Assembly: GCF_018129025.1 (NCBI RefSeq)
Contig: NZ_JAAEDI010000027.1
Coordinates: 22,569-86,568, forward strand
Length of the DNA: 64,000 nt
Reading direction: 5' to 3'
Source: Neoroseomonas terrae
Lineage (GTDB): Bacteria > Pseudomonadota > Alphaproteobacteria > Acetobacterales > Acetobacteraceae
Part shown: in pieces, positions 53,034 through 63,684 of the stretch
How the letters are laid out: the number at the start of each line of letters is the position of its first letter
How positions within the stretch are numbered: position 1 is the first letter of the stretch
The notes under the pieces: model-generated
The model's database searches: none
Told to the model about the DNA's origin: nothing
Seen by the model: only the letters and a program-made list of their open reading frames with translations
Made by a program: the position numbers and the translations under genes

Positions 53034-53306
53034 GTGCCCTCAGACGGCGGGCGGCGCCTTGCCTTCGCGCCCTGTGATGTGGCGTTGGGGGCGGCGGGCG
53101 GTCTGGGCGCGGTCGCGCTTCGCGCTCGCGGATCGCGGGGCCGCGATCCGGTTGTTGCGCCGCCCGGGCGGCGGGTGACCCCGTCTGGGGCGGTCTCCCT
53201 CTGCCCGACGGTCGCGCTTCGTGCTCGCGGCAAGCTCCGATTCGTTCGTCCCCCCGATGTCCGGCTACGGTTCCTGGTGGAGGTGCGGCGGCGCTAGACT
53301 GACCGA
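53034..53306. repeat. gene-free interval with a direct repeat and a hairpin
   Basis: No gene is seen between the terminator and fau. GGTCGCGCTTCGCGCTCGCGG at 53111-53131 recurs with one change at 53210-53230 (21 bases each; key variable base is the C/T in the middle). A perfect 10-bp hairpin (CGGATCGCGG with its complement) occupies 53129-53150. It must also hold the fau promoter, which I could not identify. Confidence 0.45.
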
Positions 53307-53906
53307 ATGAACACCGACGCTCCTTACTGCGACGTCCTGCTGGCCGAACTGAAGGCGGAGGCGCGGCGGGTGGCGCTCGAACGTCGCGCGACCGTTGATC
53401 CGGCGGGGAAGGGGGAGGCGCTGGCGGCCGTCATCCTGCGCGATTGCCCACCGCCGGCCGGTGCCCTCGTCTCCGCCTTCTGGCCCATGGGACCCGAGAT
53501 TGACGTCCGGCCGCTGCTCGCCGCGCTCCATGCGCGGGGGCAACCGCTCTGCCTGCCGGTTACGCCGAAGCGCGGGCAGCCGCTGCGCTTCCGGCGCTGG
53601 GCGCCCGGCGATCCGCTCAGCCGCGGGCCGCTCGGCACCCGCCAGCCGGTCGGCGGAGATGAGGCCGAGCCGGACTGGCTGTTCGTGCCACTGCTCGCAT
53701 TTGATCGCTCCGGCGGCCGGCTCGGCTACGGCGGCGGCTATTTCGACCGGACCCTTGCCGCCCTGCCTCGCGCGATCGCGGTCGGGGTTGCCTATGCTGT
53801 CCAGGAAATGCACGAACCGCCGGGCGTGCCGGCCGGGCCGACCGATGTCCGGCTCGCGCGCGTGGCGACGGAGAATGGCGTGGTGATCTGCGGCGGGGCT
53901 TCGTGA
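53307..53906 (+). CDS. fau: 5-formyltetrahydrofolate cyclo-ligase
   Basis: This enzyme converts 5-formyl-THF to 5,10-methenyl-THF with ATP. The 199-residue protein shows the C-terminal signature LGYGGGYFDRTLA near residue 139, the preceding LLAFDRSGGRLG, and the LPVTPKRGQPLRF strand. It follows zapA and 6S RNA, a widely conserved neighbourhood, and its stop overlaps the next gene. Confidence 0.93.
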   Translation: MNTDAPYCDVLLAELKAEARRVALERRATVDPAGKGEALAAVILRDCPPPAGALVSAFWPMGPEIDVRPLLAALHARGQPLCLPVTPKRGQPLRFRRWAPGDPLSRGPLGTRQPVGGDEAEPDWLFVPLLAFDRSGGRLGYGGGYFDRTLAALPRAIAVGVAYAVQEMHEPPGVPAGPTDVRLARVATENGVVICGGAS

Positions 53907-54724
53907 GGCTCCTTTTCCTCGGTGACATCGTCGGGCGGTCGGGGCGCGATGCGGTGGCGGCGGCGCTGCCCGCGCTGCGCCGCGACCTGCGCCTGAACCT
54001 GGTGGTGGTGAATGCCGAGAACGCCTCCCACGGCTTCGGCCTCGCGCCGGAGATGGCACGCGCCCTGTTCGCCGCCGGCGCGGATGTGCTGACCCTCGGC
54101 AACCACGCCTGGGACCGCAAGGAGATCATTCCCTTCATCGCGGAGGAACCCCGACTGATCCGGCCGATGAATTACGCGCCGGGCACGCCGGGGCAGGGGG
54201 CGGCGGTCGCCTCCCTCCACGATGGCCGCCGCGCCCTGGTGATCCAGGTCATGGGCCGGCTGTTCATGGAACCGCTCGACGACCCCTTCCGCGCCGTGCA
54301 GGGGGAACTCGCGAAGCACTCGCTCGGCCCGCAGGGCTCGGTGCAGGCGGTGGTGATCGACATCCATGCCGAGGCGACTTCCGAGAAGCAGGCCATGGCG
54401 CATTCCTTCGATGGCCGTGCCTCGCTCGTCATCGGCACGCATACGCATGTGCCCTCGGCCGATCATCGCGTGCTGCCGGGCGGCACAGCGTTCCAGACCG
54501 ATGCCGGCATGTGCGGCGACTACGACAGTGTCATCGGCATGCAGAAGGGCGGCGCGTCCCTGCGCTTCTGGCGCAAGGTGCCGGCCGAACGCCTCGCGCC
54601 GGCCGAGGCGGAGGCGACGGTCTGCGGCCTGTTCGTCGAGACCGACGATGCCACGGGCCTTGCCGTGCGTGCGGAGCCCGTGCGGCTCGGCGGATCGCTT
54701 TCCCCCGCCATGCCGGCGGCATGA
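53903..54724 (+). CDS. YmdB-family metallophosphoesterase (TIGR00282 type)
   Basis: This 273-residue calcineurin-like phosphodiesterase has metal motifs GDIVGRSGRDAV (N-terminus), VVNAENASHGFG, LGNHAWDRKEI and GTHTHVPSADH. Family members hydrolyse 2',3'-cyclic nucleotides and affect mRNA turnover or biofilm in Gram-positives. The GTG start overlaps the fau stop (GTGA). Its own stop overlaps the permease start (ATGA). Confidence 0.9.
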   Translation: MRLLFLGDIVGRSGRDAVAAALPALRRDLRLNLVVVNAENASHGFGLAPEMARALFAAGADVLTLGNHAWDRKEIIPFIAEEPRLIRPMNYAPGTPGQGAAVASLHDGRRALVIQVMGRLFMEPLDDPFRAVQGELAKHSLGPQGSVQAVVIDIHAEATSEKQAMAHSFDGRASLVIGTHTHVPSADHRVLPGGTAFQTDAGMCGDYDSVIGMQKGGASLRFWRKVPAERLAPAEAEATVCGLFVETDDATGLAVRAEPVRLGGSLSPAMPAA

Positions 54725-56484
54725 GCACGGCGCGAAGCAGCGGCCGGGTCGATGGCGCCTGGCAGGCGCTGTTCAGCCGGCGTGACGACCGTGTCCCGAG
54801 CCACGTGCCGGATGTCGAGCTCGGCCTGAACGACCGCGTTGCACCGGTCCGGGGCCTGGCTCTCGCCAGCCAGCAGATCGGCCTGCAATCCATCTACTTC
54901 CTGCTGCCCGGCATCGTCGCCGCGGCCTTCGGCGGCTCGGCGCTCGACGCGACGAACATGCTCTGCCTGTCGCTTCTGGGCCTTGCGCTCTACGCCGTCC
55001 TGCAGGGGTTGACCAAGGGGCCGGTCGGGTCGGGCTATCCACTCGTCGCCGCGCCCTCCGCAACCATGATGGCGCCGATGCTGCTGGCGGCGGGTGCCGG
55101 GCAGACGCTCGGCCAGGCTGCGGCCATGGTGGTCATCACCGGCATCGCCGCGATGCTCTTCGCGCCGATGACGCGCCGCCTGACCGCGTTGCTGCCGACC
55201 GAGGTGACGGGCGTGGTCGTGTTCATGGTCGGTGCGTCCCTGCTGCCGACGATGATGACATTGCTGCATGTGGACCCGGCCTCGCCGGGGGAGGCGGTGC
55301 CGGGCAGCGCCGTCGCCTTCGGCTGCTTCGCGCTGATGGTCGTCATCGCCGTGCTGCGCACGCGCTTCGCGGCCTATGCCGTGCTGATCGGGGCGGCGGC
55401 CGGCACCGCCGTGTCGATGGTCCTCGGCATGACGCCGGAGGGCGCGCACGACCTGCTCGTGGCCGCACCCTGGTTCGCCCTGCCGACCCCGGCGGCGCTG
55501 CCGGATTTCTCCTTCGACCCGACCCTGCTTGTCGCCTTCCTCGTCACGCTGGTGCCGTCGCTCGCGTCGATGGTGGGCGTGCTGGTCGCCTTTCAGCGGG
55601 CGACGGATGGCGGCTGGACGCGGGCCGATCCGGGGCCGATCCGGCGCGGCATCCTCGGACACGGGCTGGCCGTGGCGCTCGGCGGCTCGCTCGGTGCACT
55701 GACGGGCGGGGCGTCGGCCTCCTGCGTGGCGCTGTCGATCGCGACGCGCAGCTTCGCCCGCGGCATCGCGCTGATCGGCTCAGGCATCCTGTTCCTGATC
55801 GCCTTCTGTCCCAAGGCCGTGGCGCTGTTCATCCTGGTGCCGGCGCCGGTGCAGGCGGCGATGCTGCTCTACGTCGCCGGCTTCATGATGGCGCAGGGTT
55901 GCGCCATGGTCGTGCTGCGCACGCTCGACACGAGGCGCACCGTGGTGGCGGGGCTGGGGCTGACGGCGGGCCTGTCCGTGTTGACCGCGCCGGGCTTCTT
56001 CGCGGCCGCCGTGCCCGCGCTCGCCTCGCCACTCGCGATGGGGGCGCTGGTCGCCTTCCTCGCCAACCTGGTGACCCTGCCGCTGGTGCGGCGCGTGCAG
56101 CGCTTCTACCAGCCCTTCGGCGCCGGGATGGGCGACATGCTGCAGGACCGCGCGCATGCGATCGGCGGCGCATGGGGCCTGCGGCCGGAAACCGTACGCA
56201 AGATGCACCACGCGCTCGCCGAATTCGGGGATCTGCTCGCCGGCCGCGGCCTGGTCGGCATGACGGTGGTGGCGACGCAGGCGGACGAGGCGGTGCACCT
56301 GACCGTTGCCTTCCGTGGCGCGCCGCTGCCGACGCCGGCGCGCCGGCCGAACCTCGACGCCATCGAAGCCGGCGGCGACGCGATGGAGGCGGTCTCGCTG
56401 TGGCTCGCCCTGCGAGAAGCCACGAGCCACGGCACGCGCAGCACGGCCGAAGGCCAGGAACTGCACATCGAATTCCAGGACTGA
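54721..56484 (+). CDS. nucleobase:cation symporter-2 permease with C-terminal extension
   Basis: This 587-residue solute carrier 23/NCS2-type permease (xanthine/uracil family) begins with a cytosolic segment containing VPDVELGLNDRVAPVRGLALASQQ-like family text. About 12-14 helices run from about residue 50 to 455. After the helices a soluble part of about 130 residues begins (GAWGLRPETVRKMHHALAEFGDLLAGR). Its strand pattern VHLTVAFRGAPL and ELHIEFQD resembles a degenerate GHKL/HATPase fold. The permease part is clear; the extension is unusual. It overlaps the preceding gene by ATGA. Confidence 0.82.
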   Translation: MSTARSSGRVDGAWQALFSRRDDRVPSHVPDVELGLNDRVAPVRGLALASQQIGLQSIYFLLPGIVAAAFGGSALDATNMLCLSLLGLALYAVLQGLTKGPVGSGYPLVAAPSATMMAPMLLAAGAGQTLGQAAAMVVITGIAAMLFAPMTRRLTALLPTEVTGVVVFMVGASLLPTMMTLLHVDPASPGEAVPGSAVAFGCFALMVVIAVLRTRFAAYAVLIGAAAGTAVSMVLGMTPEGAHDLLVAAPWFALPTPAALPDFSFDPTLLVAFLVTLVPSLASMVGVLVAFQRATDGGWTRADPGPIRRGILGHGLAVALGGSLGALTGGASASCVALSIATRSFARGIALIGSGILFLIAFCPKAVALFILVPAPVQAAMLLYVAGFMMAQGCAMVVLRTLDTRRTVVAGLGLTAGLSVLTAPGFFAAAVPALASPLAMGALVAFLANLVTLPLVRRVQRFYQPFGAGMGDMLQDRAHAIGGAWGLRPETVRKMHHALAEFGDLLAGRGLVGMTVVATQADEAVHLTVAFRGAPLPTPARRPNLDAIEAGGDAMEAVSLWLALREATSHGTRSTAEGQELHIEFQD

Positions 56485-56504
56485 AGCAGAGAAGGACGAC
56501 AGGG

Positions 56505-57296
56505 ATGGATCTCGGCTATGCGGGGCGCCGCGTGCTCGTGGTGGGTGCGTCGGCGGGCATCGGCTTCGCCGCGGCGGACATGCTGGCGGCGGAAGGCGCG
56601 GAGCTGCTTATCGCTTCCCGTGACCCGGCGGGCATCGCCGCGGCGGCGGACCGCATCGGGGCAGCGACGGGCCGTCGCCCGGCGACCGCGACGGCGGATA
56701 TCACCGTGGCGGGGGCGGCCGATGCCCTGCTGGCGGAAGCCGCCTCGCGCTGGGGCGCGCTCGATGCGCTGGTCGATGCCGTGGGCGGCTCGATCCGGTC
56801 GGGCTTCGAGGCGCTGTCGGACGAGGATTGGCTCGGCAATTACGGCTTCAACGTGCTGTCGGCCGTGCGGGTCGTGCGCGCGGCGCTGCCGCTGCTGCGC
56901 AAGGGTGCGGACCCGTCGATCGTCCTGCTGGGCGCGGCGGCCTCGCGCATGCCCTATCCCAACCAGATCGTGTCCAACGTGCACAAGGCGGGACTGCTCG
57001 GGCTGACCAAGACGCTCGCCGGGGAATACGCGGCCGAGGGCATTCGCGTGAACTGCGTCGCGCCCGGCCGGACCCTGACGCGGCTCTGGACGGACCGCGC
57101 GGAGAAGATGGCGGCCGAACGCGGGGTGCCCTTCGACGAGGTCATCGCCGAATTCGCCCATGAGATCCCGCTCGGCCGCTTCGGGCGGCCGGAGGAGATC
57201 GCCGCGATGGTCGCCTGGCTGTCGAGCCCCCGCGCCGCTTATGTCACCGGGCAGACGGTGAACGTCGATGGCGGGATCGCGCGCGGGCTGCTCTGA
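56505..57296 (+). CDS. atypical short-chain dehydrogenase/reductase
   Basis: This 263-residue Rossmann protein has VVGASAGIGFAAADML at the cofactor site and VTGQTVNVDGG at the C-terminus, as in FabG-like SDRs. However, the active-site segment reads NQIVSNVHKAGLLGL: the Lys is present, but the Tyr of YxxxK is Ser. That substitution marks a known atypical SDR subgroup whose activity is uncertain. It follows the permease by 20 bp and is probably in the same operon. Confidence 0.85.
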   Translation: MDLGYAGRRVLVVGASAGIGFAAADMLAAEGAELLIASRDPAGIAAAADRIGAATGRRPATATADITVAGAADALLAEAASRWGALDALVDAVGGSIRSGFEALSDEDWLGNYGFNVLSAVRVVRAALPLLRKGADPSIVLLGAAASRMPYPNQIVSNVHKAGLLGLTKTLAGEYAAEGIRVNCVAPGRTLTRLWTDRAEKMAAERGVPFDEVIAEFAHEIPLGRFGRPEEIAAMVAWLSSPRAAYVTGQTVNVDGGIARGLL

Positions 57297-57926
57297 TCAG
57301 TACATCGTCTGCTCCAGGCGCGCCGGCGCGGCCTGGTCATACGCATCGGTGTCGAGGTCGCGCCCGCTATGGGCGGCGATGAGCTTGCCCATGGTGGGCA
57401 GCCCCGCCGGCCGCGCCTTCCCGTCCCAGAGGCGCGACCTCATCACCGATTTCGCGCATTGCATGAACAGGTCGCTCACCGTCACCACCAGCACGGTGGT
57501 GGGCGCCTTGCCGCGTTCGACGAAACGGGCCGTCAGCGCCGGGTCCGCTGTGATGCGCGCGGTGCCGTGCACGCGCAGCACCTCGGAGGCGCCGGGGACG
57601 AAGAAGATCACGGAGACACGGTTGTCCTCGAGGATGTCGCGCAGCCCGTCCAGCCGGTTGTTGCCGCGCCGGTCCGGGATGATGAGCGTGCCGTCGGGCT
57701 CCACCGCCACGAAGCCGGGCGCGTCCCCGCGCGGCGTCGCATGCACCCCCCGGCTGCCCACGGTGGACAGCACGCAGAAGGGGGAGGCGGCGATCCAGGC
57801 GCGTGCCGTCGCCTCGACGCGCGGCGAGACCTTCTTTGCGGCGAGTTCGGACGTTTCGCCGTAGAGGGTGCGGAGCTGCGCCTCGGTGGTGATGGCGAAG
57901 GGGTCGGCGGGGGGCTGCATGTCCAT
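57297..57926 (-). CDS. PPOX-class FMN-binding protein
   Basis: This 209-residue pyridoxamine-phosphate-oxidase-fold protein is of the MSMEG_1061-like type. It contains [25 protein letters not shown] (motif pieces in residues 48-72), [17 protein letters not shown] with the RRGN-R flavin contacts, and [22 protein letters not shown] [12 protein letters not shown]. Members are often fused or linked to detoxification of small molecules; the substrate is unknown. Its stop abuts the convergent SDR gene. Confidence 0.87.
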   Translation of the reverse strand: MDMQPPADPFAITTEAQLRTLYGETSELAAKKVSPRVEATARAWIAASPFCVLSTVGSRGVHATPRGDAPGFVAVEPDGTLIIPDRRGNNRLDGLRDILEDNRVSVIFFVPGASEVLRVHGTARITADPALTARFVERGKAPTTVLVVTVSDLFMQCAKSVMRSRLWDGKARPAGLPTMGKLIAAHSGRDLDTDAYDQAAPARLEQTMY

Positions 57927-58045
57927 GGCGGGCCATTCTGGCGCGGCGGGCGGCTGGTTTACCAGCCCGCGCTTGCCCCGCCCGGGCCCCGGCCGGTAAA
58001 AGCCCCACCCATCCCACGCACCGGTTTCCTGAGAGAGAGGCGGCC

Positions 58046-58798
58046 ATGGCCGGCCATTCGCACGCCAAGAACGTCATGCACCGCAAGGCCGCCCAGGGGG
58101 CCAAGCGCGCCCAGGCCTTTGGCAAGCTGATCCGCGAGATCACCGTCTCTGCCAAGCAGGGCATGCCGGATCCGGCGATGAACCCGCGCCTGCGGGCCGC
58201 GGTGAAGGCTGCGCTGGTGGCGAACATGACGCGCGACACCATCGACCGGGCCATCAAGCGCGCCAGCACGGCGGGGCAGGGCGAGGACTGGCAGGAGGTC
58301 CGCTACGAGGGCTACGGCCCCTACGGCATCGCGATCATCGTCGAGGCCCTGACCGACAATCGCAACCGCACCGGCGGCGACCTGCGCTCGATCTTCAACA
58401 AGAACGGCGGCGCGCTGGGTGAGAGCAACTCGGTCGCCTTCCAGTTCGACCGCAAGGGCGTGCTGCGATACCCGCTGGCGGCGGCGAGCGCCGACGCCAT
58501 GCTGGAAGCGGCGATCGAGGCCGGCGCCGAGGATGTCGAATCGGATGAGGAGACGCATGAAGTCTCCTGCTCCGTCGAAGATTTCGCCGCGGTGCGCGAT
58601 GCCCTGGAGGCGAGCTTCGGCGAGGCGCAGGCGGCGAAGCTCGAATGGTGGCCGTCCACCACCATCGACCTCGACGAGGAGAAGGCGCGCGACATTCTCA
58701 AGCTGGTCGATGCGCTGGACGACCACGACGACGTCCAGACGGTCTATGCTAACTTCGAGGTGGACGAGGCCGCCGCCGCCCGGCTTTCCGCTGCCTGA
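58046..58798 (+). CDS. yebC: YebC/PmpR-family regulatory protein
   Basis: This 250-residue protein begins [21 protein letters not shown], a close variant of the YebC opening. It contains [14 protein letters not shown] and [23 protein letters not shown], and ends with the domain [19 protein letters not shown]. YebC proteins act as transcription or translation factors (helping ribosomes at proline stretches). It lies upstream of ruvC, as in very many bacteria. Confidence 0.95.
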   Translation: MAGHSHAKNVMHRKAAQGAKRAQAFGKLIREITVSAKQGMPDPAMNPRLRAAVKAALVANMTRDTIDRAIKRASTAGQGEDWQEVRYEGYGPYGIAIIVEALTDNRNRTGGDLRSIFNKNGGALGESNSVAFQFDRKGVLRYPLAAASADAMLEAAIEAGAEDVESDEETHEVSCSVEDFAAVRDALEASFGEAQAAKLEWWPSTTIDLDEEKARDILKLVDALDDHDDVQTVYANFEVDEAAAARLSAA

Positions 58799-58818
58799 CG
58801 CCGCGCGGGCCCGAAGCC

Positions 58819-59409
58819 ATGCGCGCGGTGGTGATCGGCTTTCCCAAGTCCGGAACCTCGACGATCCAGGAGGCGCTGACGCGCAGCGGCCTCACTGCGG
58901 CCCATTGGCGGTGGAACGACAGGCCGATCGGACAGTTGGTCTATGAAGGGCTGTTCGCCGAGGGCGATCCCTTCGCGCGGCTGCATGGCCTCGATGCCGT
59001 CACGCAGATGGATGTCTGCCAACCGCATCTGAAGCTGAACTACTGGCCGAACCTCGACTTCGTGGTGCTCGAGGCGATCCGCGCGCGCCATCCGCGGTGC
59101 CTGATGGTGCTGAACCGGCGGGAGCCCGCCGCGATCGCCGATTCGATCGGCCGCTGGTACGATATGCGGGACCGTTTCGCGATATCCGACATTCCAGGCC
59201 TGCCGCGCGGCTTCGGCCGCCGGCCGGAGGAACTGGTGGGCTGGATCGAACGGCACCACGCGGCCGTCCTCGCGCGGTTTGGCGGCGATCCGGCCTTCCT
59301 CGACCTGGATGTGACGGCGCCGGACCGGCTGGGCGCAGCGCTTGGTGTGCGCATCGCCTGGTGGGGGCGAGCCAATGTGAACAAGGTGGCGCCGGCCGCG
59401 GCGTCGTGA
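58819..59409 (+). CDS. sulfotransferase-like protein
   Basis: This 196-residue protein begins RAVVIGFPKSGTSTIQEAL, the PAPS 5'-phosphosulfate P-loop of sulfotransferases (PKSGTS at about 9-14). The second motif is seen as RCLMVLNRREPAAIADSIGRWY near residue 95. It is shorter than usual (250 or more) and lacks an obvious Stf-type C-terminal part. It is inserted between yebC and ruvC, which are normally neighbours; it may be co-transcribed with both. Confidence 0.75.
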   Translation: MRAVVIGFPKSGTSTIQEALTRSGLTAAHWRWNDRPIGQLVYEGLFAEGDPFARLHGLDAVTQMDVCQPHLKLNYWPNLDFVVLEAIRARHPRCLMVLNRREPAAIADSIGRWYDMRDRFAISDIPGLPRGFGRRPEELVGWIERHHAAVLARFGGDPAFLDLDVTAPDRLGAALGVRIAWWGRANVNKVAPAAAS

Positions 59410-59442
59410 GGCAGGGCGCCGCTTCTGGTAGTCTCCGCCGCC

Positions 59443-59961
59443 ATGTCGCGCCGGCCGATTCGCATCCTGGGACTCGACCCCGGCCTCCAGCACACCGGCT
59501 GGGGGCTGATCGAGCATGACGGCTTCCGCCTGCGCTTCCTGGCCGAGGGCGTGATCTCCACCACGCCGGCCGAGGAACTGCCGGACCGGCTTCTCGCCCT
59601 CCACCGCGGCCTCGCCGCCATGATCGACCTGCACGCGCCGGAGGAAGCCGCCGTCGAGAACACCTATGTCGCCCGCAATCCGGATTCCGCGCTGAAGCTC
59701 GGCCAGGCGCGTGGCGTGGTGGTGCTGGCGCCGGCGCTCGCGGGCCTCGCCGTCGCGCAATACGGGGCGATGGAGGTGAAGCGCGCCGTGGTCGGCAACG
59801 GCCACGCGGCGAAGGAACAGGTGCAGGCGATGGTGAAGCACCTGCTGCCCGGCGTGACGTTCAAACGCGCGGACGCTGCCGACGCGCTGGCGGTCGCGAT
59901 CTGCCACGCGCATCACCGGCAGTCCCGGCAGGCGCTGGCGCGTGGGTATCAGCCGGCATGA
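59443..59961 (+). CDS. ruvC: Holliday junction resolvase RuvC
   Basis: RuvC cuts Holliday junctions moved by RuvAB. The 172-residue protein has catalytic acids in ILGLDPGLQHTGWG (Asp12), AAVENTYVARNP (Glu) and the C-terminal DAADALAVAICHAHH. The length is normal. The start ATG is the one at the family N-terminus. Unlike most relatives, it is separated from ruvA by 268 bp holding a palindromic element. Confidence 0.97.
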   Translation: MSRRPIRILGLDPGLQHTGWGLIEHDGFRLRFLAEGVISTTPAEELPDRLLALHRGLAAMIDLHAPEEAAVENTYVARNPDSALKLGQARGVVVLAPALAGLAVAQYGAMEVKRAVVGNGHAAKEQVQAMVKHLLPGVTFKRADAADALAVAICHAHHRQSRQALARGYQPA

Positions 59962-59994
59962 GGGCGGGTGTGGGCGGTATTGGGCGCCGGGAGA

Positions 59995-60220
59995 TTGGAG
60001 GGGCTTTGCCCCTCCAAGCCACCCCAGCAAAGGCCGAAAGGCCTTTGCAAACCTCCATTTGGCGCCGTGCTTCCGGGTCGGCCCGACCATCGAAACCCGC
60101 CTTTGCGCGCGGCGGACGTTGGAAGGTGATGGCGCGGCAGTTCTGCGCGGCGCCAAAGGATTGCGGTCCAGGATGCCCAGCATCCTGGCGGGGAGGTTCG
60201 GAGGGGCAGAGCCCCTCCGA
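59995..60220. repeat. 226-bp multi-hairpin element inserted between ruvC and ruvA
   Basis: Four strong hairpins are visible. 59995-60017: TTGGAGGGGC, loop TTT, complement. 60028-60047: CAAAGGCC, GNRA loop GAAA, complement. 60168-60188: CCAGGATG, loop CCCAG, complement. 60198-60220: TCGGAGGGGC, loop AGA, complement. The outer two share the GGAGGGGC/GCCCCTCC core. Inside, TTTGGCGCCG (from about 60058) is complementary to CGGCGCCAAA (60149-60158), so much of the element folds on itself. It has no coding sense of its own, although the ruvA frame stays open through it. It looks like a REP/MITE-type dispersed repeat. Confidence 0.7.
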
Positions 60221-60229
60221 TCGCGCGCC

Positions 60230-60843
60230 ATGATCGGCGCCTTGAAGGGCCGCGTGGACTCTACGCATGAGGGCGGCTGCGTCTTCGACGTGAACGGTGT
60301 CGGCTACCTGCTGTCCTGCTCGCGCAAGACGCTCGATGCCCTGGCCGGGCGGGACGGCGTGCAGCGGCTGTTGGTGGAAACCCGCGTCAGCCAGGACGCC
60401 ATCACGCTCTACGGCTTCGCCGACGCGGCGGAGCGCGAGGCCTTCCGCGCGCTGATCGAGGTGAAGACGGTCGGCCCGCAGAAGGCGCTGATCGTGCTGT
60501 CCTCGCTGTCGCCCGACGGGCTTGCGCGCGCCATCGCGGGCAAGGAGCGCAAGCGGCTGTCGGAGGTGAAGGGCCTCGGCGCGGCTACGGCGAACCGCAT
60601 CGTCGACGAGCCGGCGATGCAGAAATGGGCGGTCGGCCGAGCGACGCCGGACGCGGATGGCGAAGGCGTGCTGCCCGCTGCGGCGCCGGAAGCGGGCGCG
60701 GAAGCCGATGCGGTGTCGGCGCTGGTCAATCTCGGCTGGAAGCAGCCGCAGGCGGCGGCGGCCATCGGCCGTGTCGCGAAGCGGCTGGGTGAAGGGGCGA
60801 CGCTCGACGCGCTGATCCGCGACGGGCTCAAGGAGATGGCGCG

Positions 60844-60847
<4 letters not shown>
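60230..60847 (+). CDS. ruvA: Holliday junction helicase subunit RuvA
   Basis: RuvA binds the junction and loads RuvB. The 205-residue protein begins [16 protein letters not shown]. Domain I has [13 protein letters not shown]; HhH motifs lie at [20 protein letters not shown] and [16 protein letters not shown]; domain III is at the end ([17 protein letters not shown]). The ATG matches the family start, but no Shine-Dalgarno lies before it; the last hairpin of the repeat element ends 9 bp upstream. The frame is open back into ruvC. Confidence 0.95.
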
Positions 60848-61877
<1,030 letters not shown>

Positions 61878-61881
<4 letters not shown>

Positions 61882-62351
61882 GCGATCTGGCGCCGAAAAC
61901 GGACGATAGGGTCCATCGATACAACCTCCGGGTGTATTTCGAGGACACCGATGCCGGGGGAATGGCCTACCACGCCCGATATCTCCACTGGGCGGAACGG
62001 GCGCGCACGGAATCATTGCGTGACATAGGCTTGCCGCATCAATTTATGATCGAACGTCACAATGCGATGCTGGTGGTGCGTCGCATCGAAGTGGAGTATT
62101 GGCGGCCCGCCCGCCTCGACGACCCCGTGGTCGTGGAGACCGCAATCCTGCGGGTGACCGGCGCCCAGATCCTTCTCAGCCAGACCGTCCGCGCGGCGGC
62201 CGGAGGGGAGGATGGCGCGCCGGGCGAGCGGCTGGCGGGGCTGAAGGTCGGCCTGGTCTGCGTCGGTCAGAGGTCGTTGAAGCCCGTGCCTCTGCCCGAG
62301 CCATGGCGAAGTGTTCTGCGGGACCTGGTCGTGCCGGCGGCGGCCGGCTGA
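61878..62351 (+). CDS. ybgC: YbgC-type acyl-CoA thioesterase
   Basis: This 157-residue hot-dog thioesterase is of the Tol-Pal-associated YbgC type. It has the active-site block [26 protein letters not shown] (catalytic Asp in EDTDAGG) and [17 protein letters not shown]. It starts with GTG overlapping the ruvB stop (GTGA) and precedes tolQ by 70 bp, the standard ybgC-tolQRA order. Confidence 0.94.
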
Positions 62352-62421
62352 CGGTTCCGATGGGTGGTGCAGGCGGCCCCGGCCGCAGACGCTCCGAACG
62401 GGGCGGGAAAGGAGATCTGGC

Positions 62422-63162
<741 letters not shown>

Positions 63163-63166
63163 GGCC

Positions 63167-63667
63167 ATGGCCGGGTCCATGATCGGCCGCGGCAACGGCC
63201 GTTCGCGCTACCGCCCCATGGCGGAGATCAACGTCACCCCGTTGGTGGACGTCATGCTCGTCCTGCTGATCATCTTCATGGTGGCGGCGCCGCTGATGAC
63301 CGTGGGCGTGCCGGTGGACCTGCCGCGCACCGCCGCCTCGCCGCTCAACCAGGAAACCGAGCCGCTGACCATTTCGGTCGACCCGCAGGGCCGCGTCTTC
63401 CTGCAGGAGACCGAGGTACCGATGGAGAACCTGGTGCCGCAGCTGCGCGCCATCATGGCGAACCAGCCGCAGGGCCAGCCCGAGCGCCGCATCTTCGTGC
63501 GGGGCGATCGCGCCATCGCCTACGGCAAGGTGATGGAGGTGATGGGCACCATCGCCGCCGCCGGCTTCACCCGCGTGGCGCTTCTCGCGGAGCAGCCCGC
63601 CGGTGCGCCGGCCACCACGCCGGCACGGCCTGCCGCGCGGCCCGGCGCGCCTCCGGCGCCGCGCTGA
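63167..63667 (+). CDS. tolR: Tol-Pal proton channel subunit TolR
   Basis: This 166-residue ExbD/TolR protein has one helix with the proton-carrying Asp: INVTPLVDVMLVLLIIFMV (Asp near residue 28). VPVDLPRTAA follows, then a periplasmic domain with RIFVRGDRAIAYGKVMEVM. A Pro/Ala-rich C-terminal tail of about 20 residues is added. It starts 4 nt after tolQ; an ATG four codons on is an alternative. Confidence 0.94.
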   Translation: MAGSMIGRGNGRSRYRPMAEINVTPLVDVMLVLLIIFMVAAPLMTVGVPVDLPRTAASPLNQETEPLTISVDPQGRVFLQETEVPMENLVPQLRAIMANQPQGQPERRIFVRGDRAIAYGKVMEVMGTIAAAGFTRVALLAEQPAGAPATTPARPAARPGAPPAPR

Positions 63668-63684
63668 CGAAAGGGAGCGGAGGG

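Noticed and set aside
59942..60229. N-terminal extension of RuvA through the palindromic element
   Set aside because: The frame is open, but the added residues are encoded by hairpin repeats and the family N-terminus begins at 60230. Kept as a question in the findings, not as a gene.
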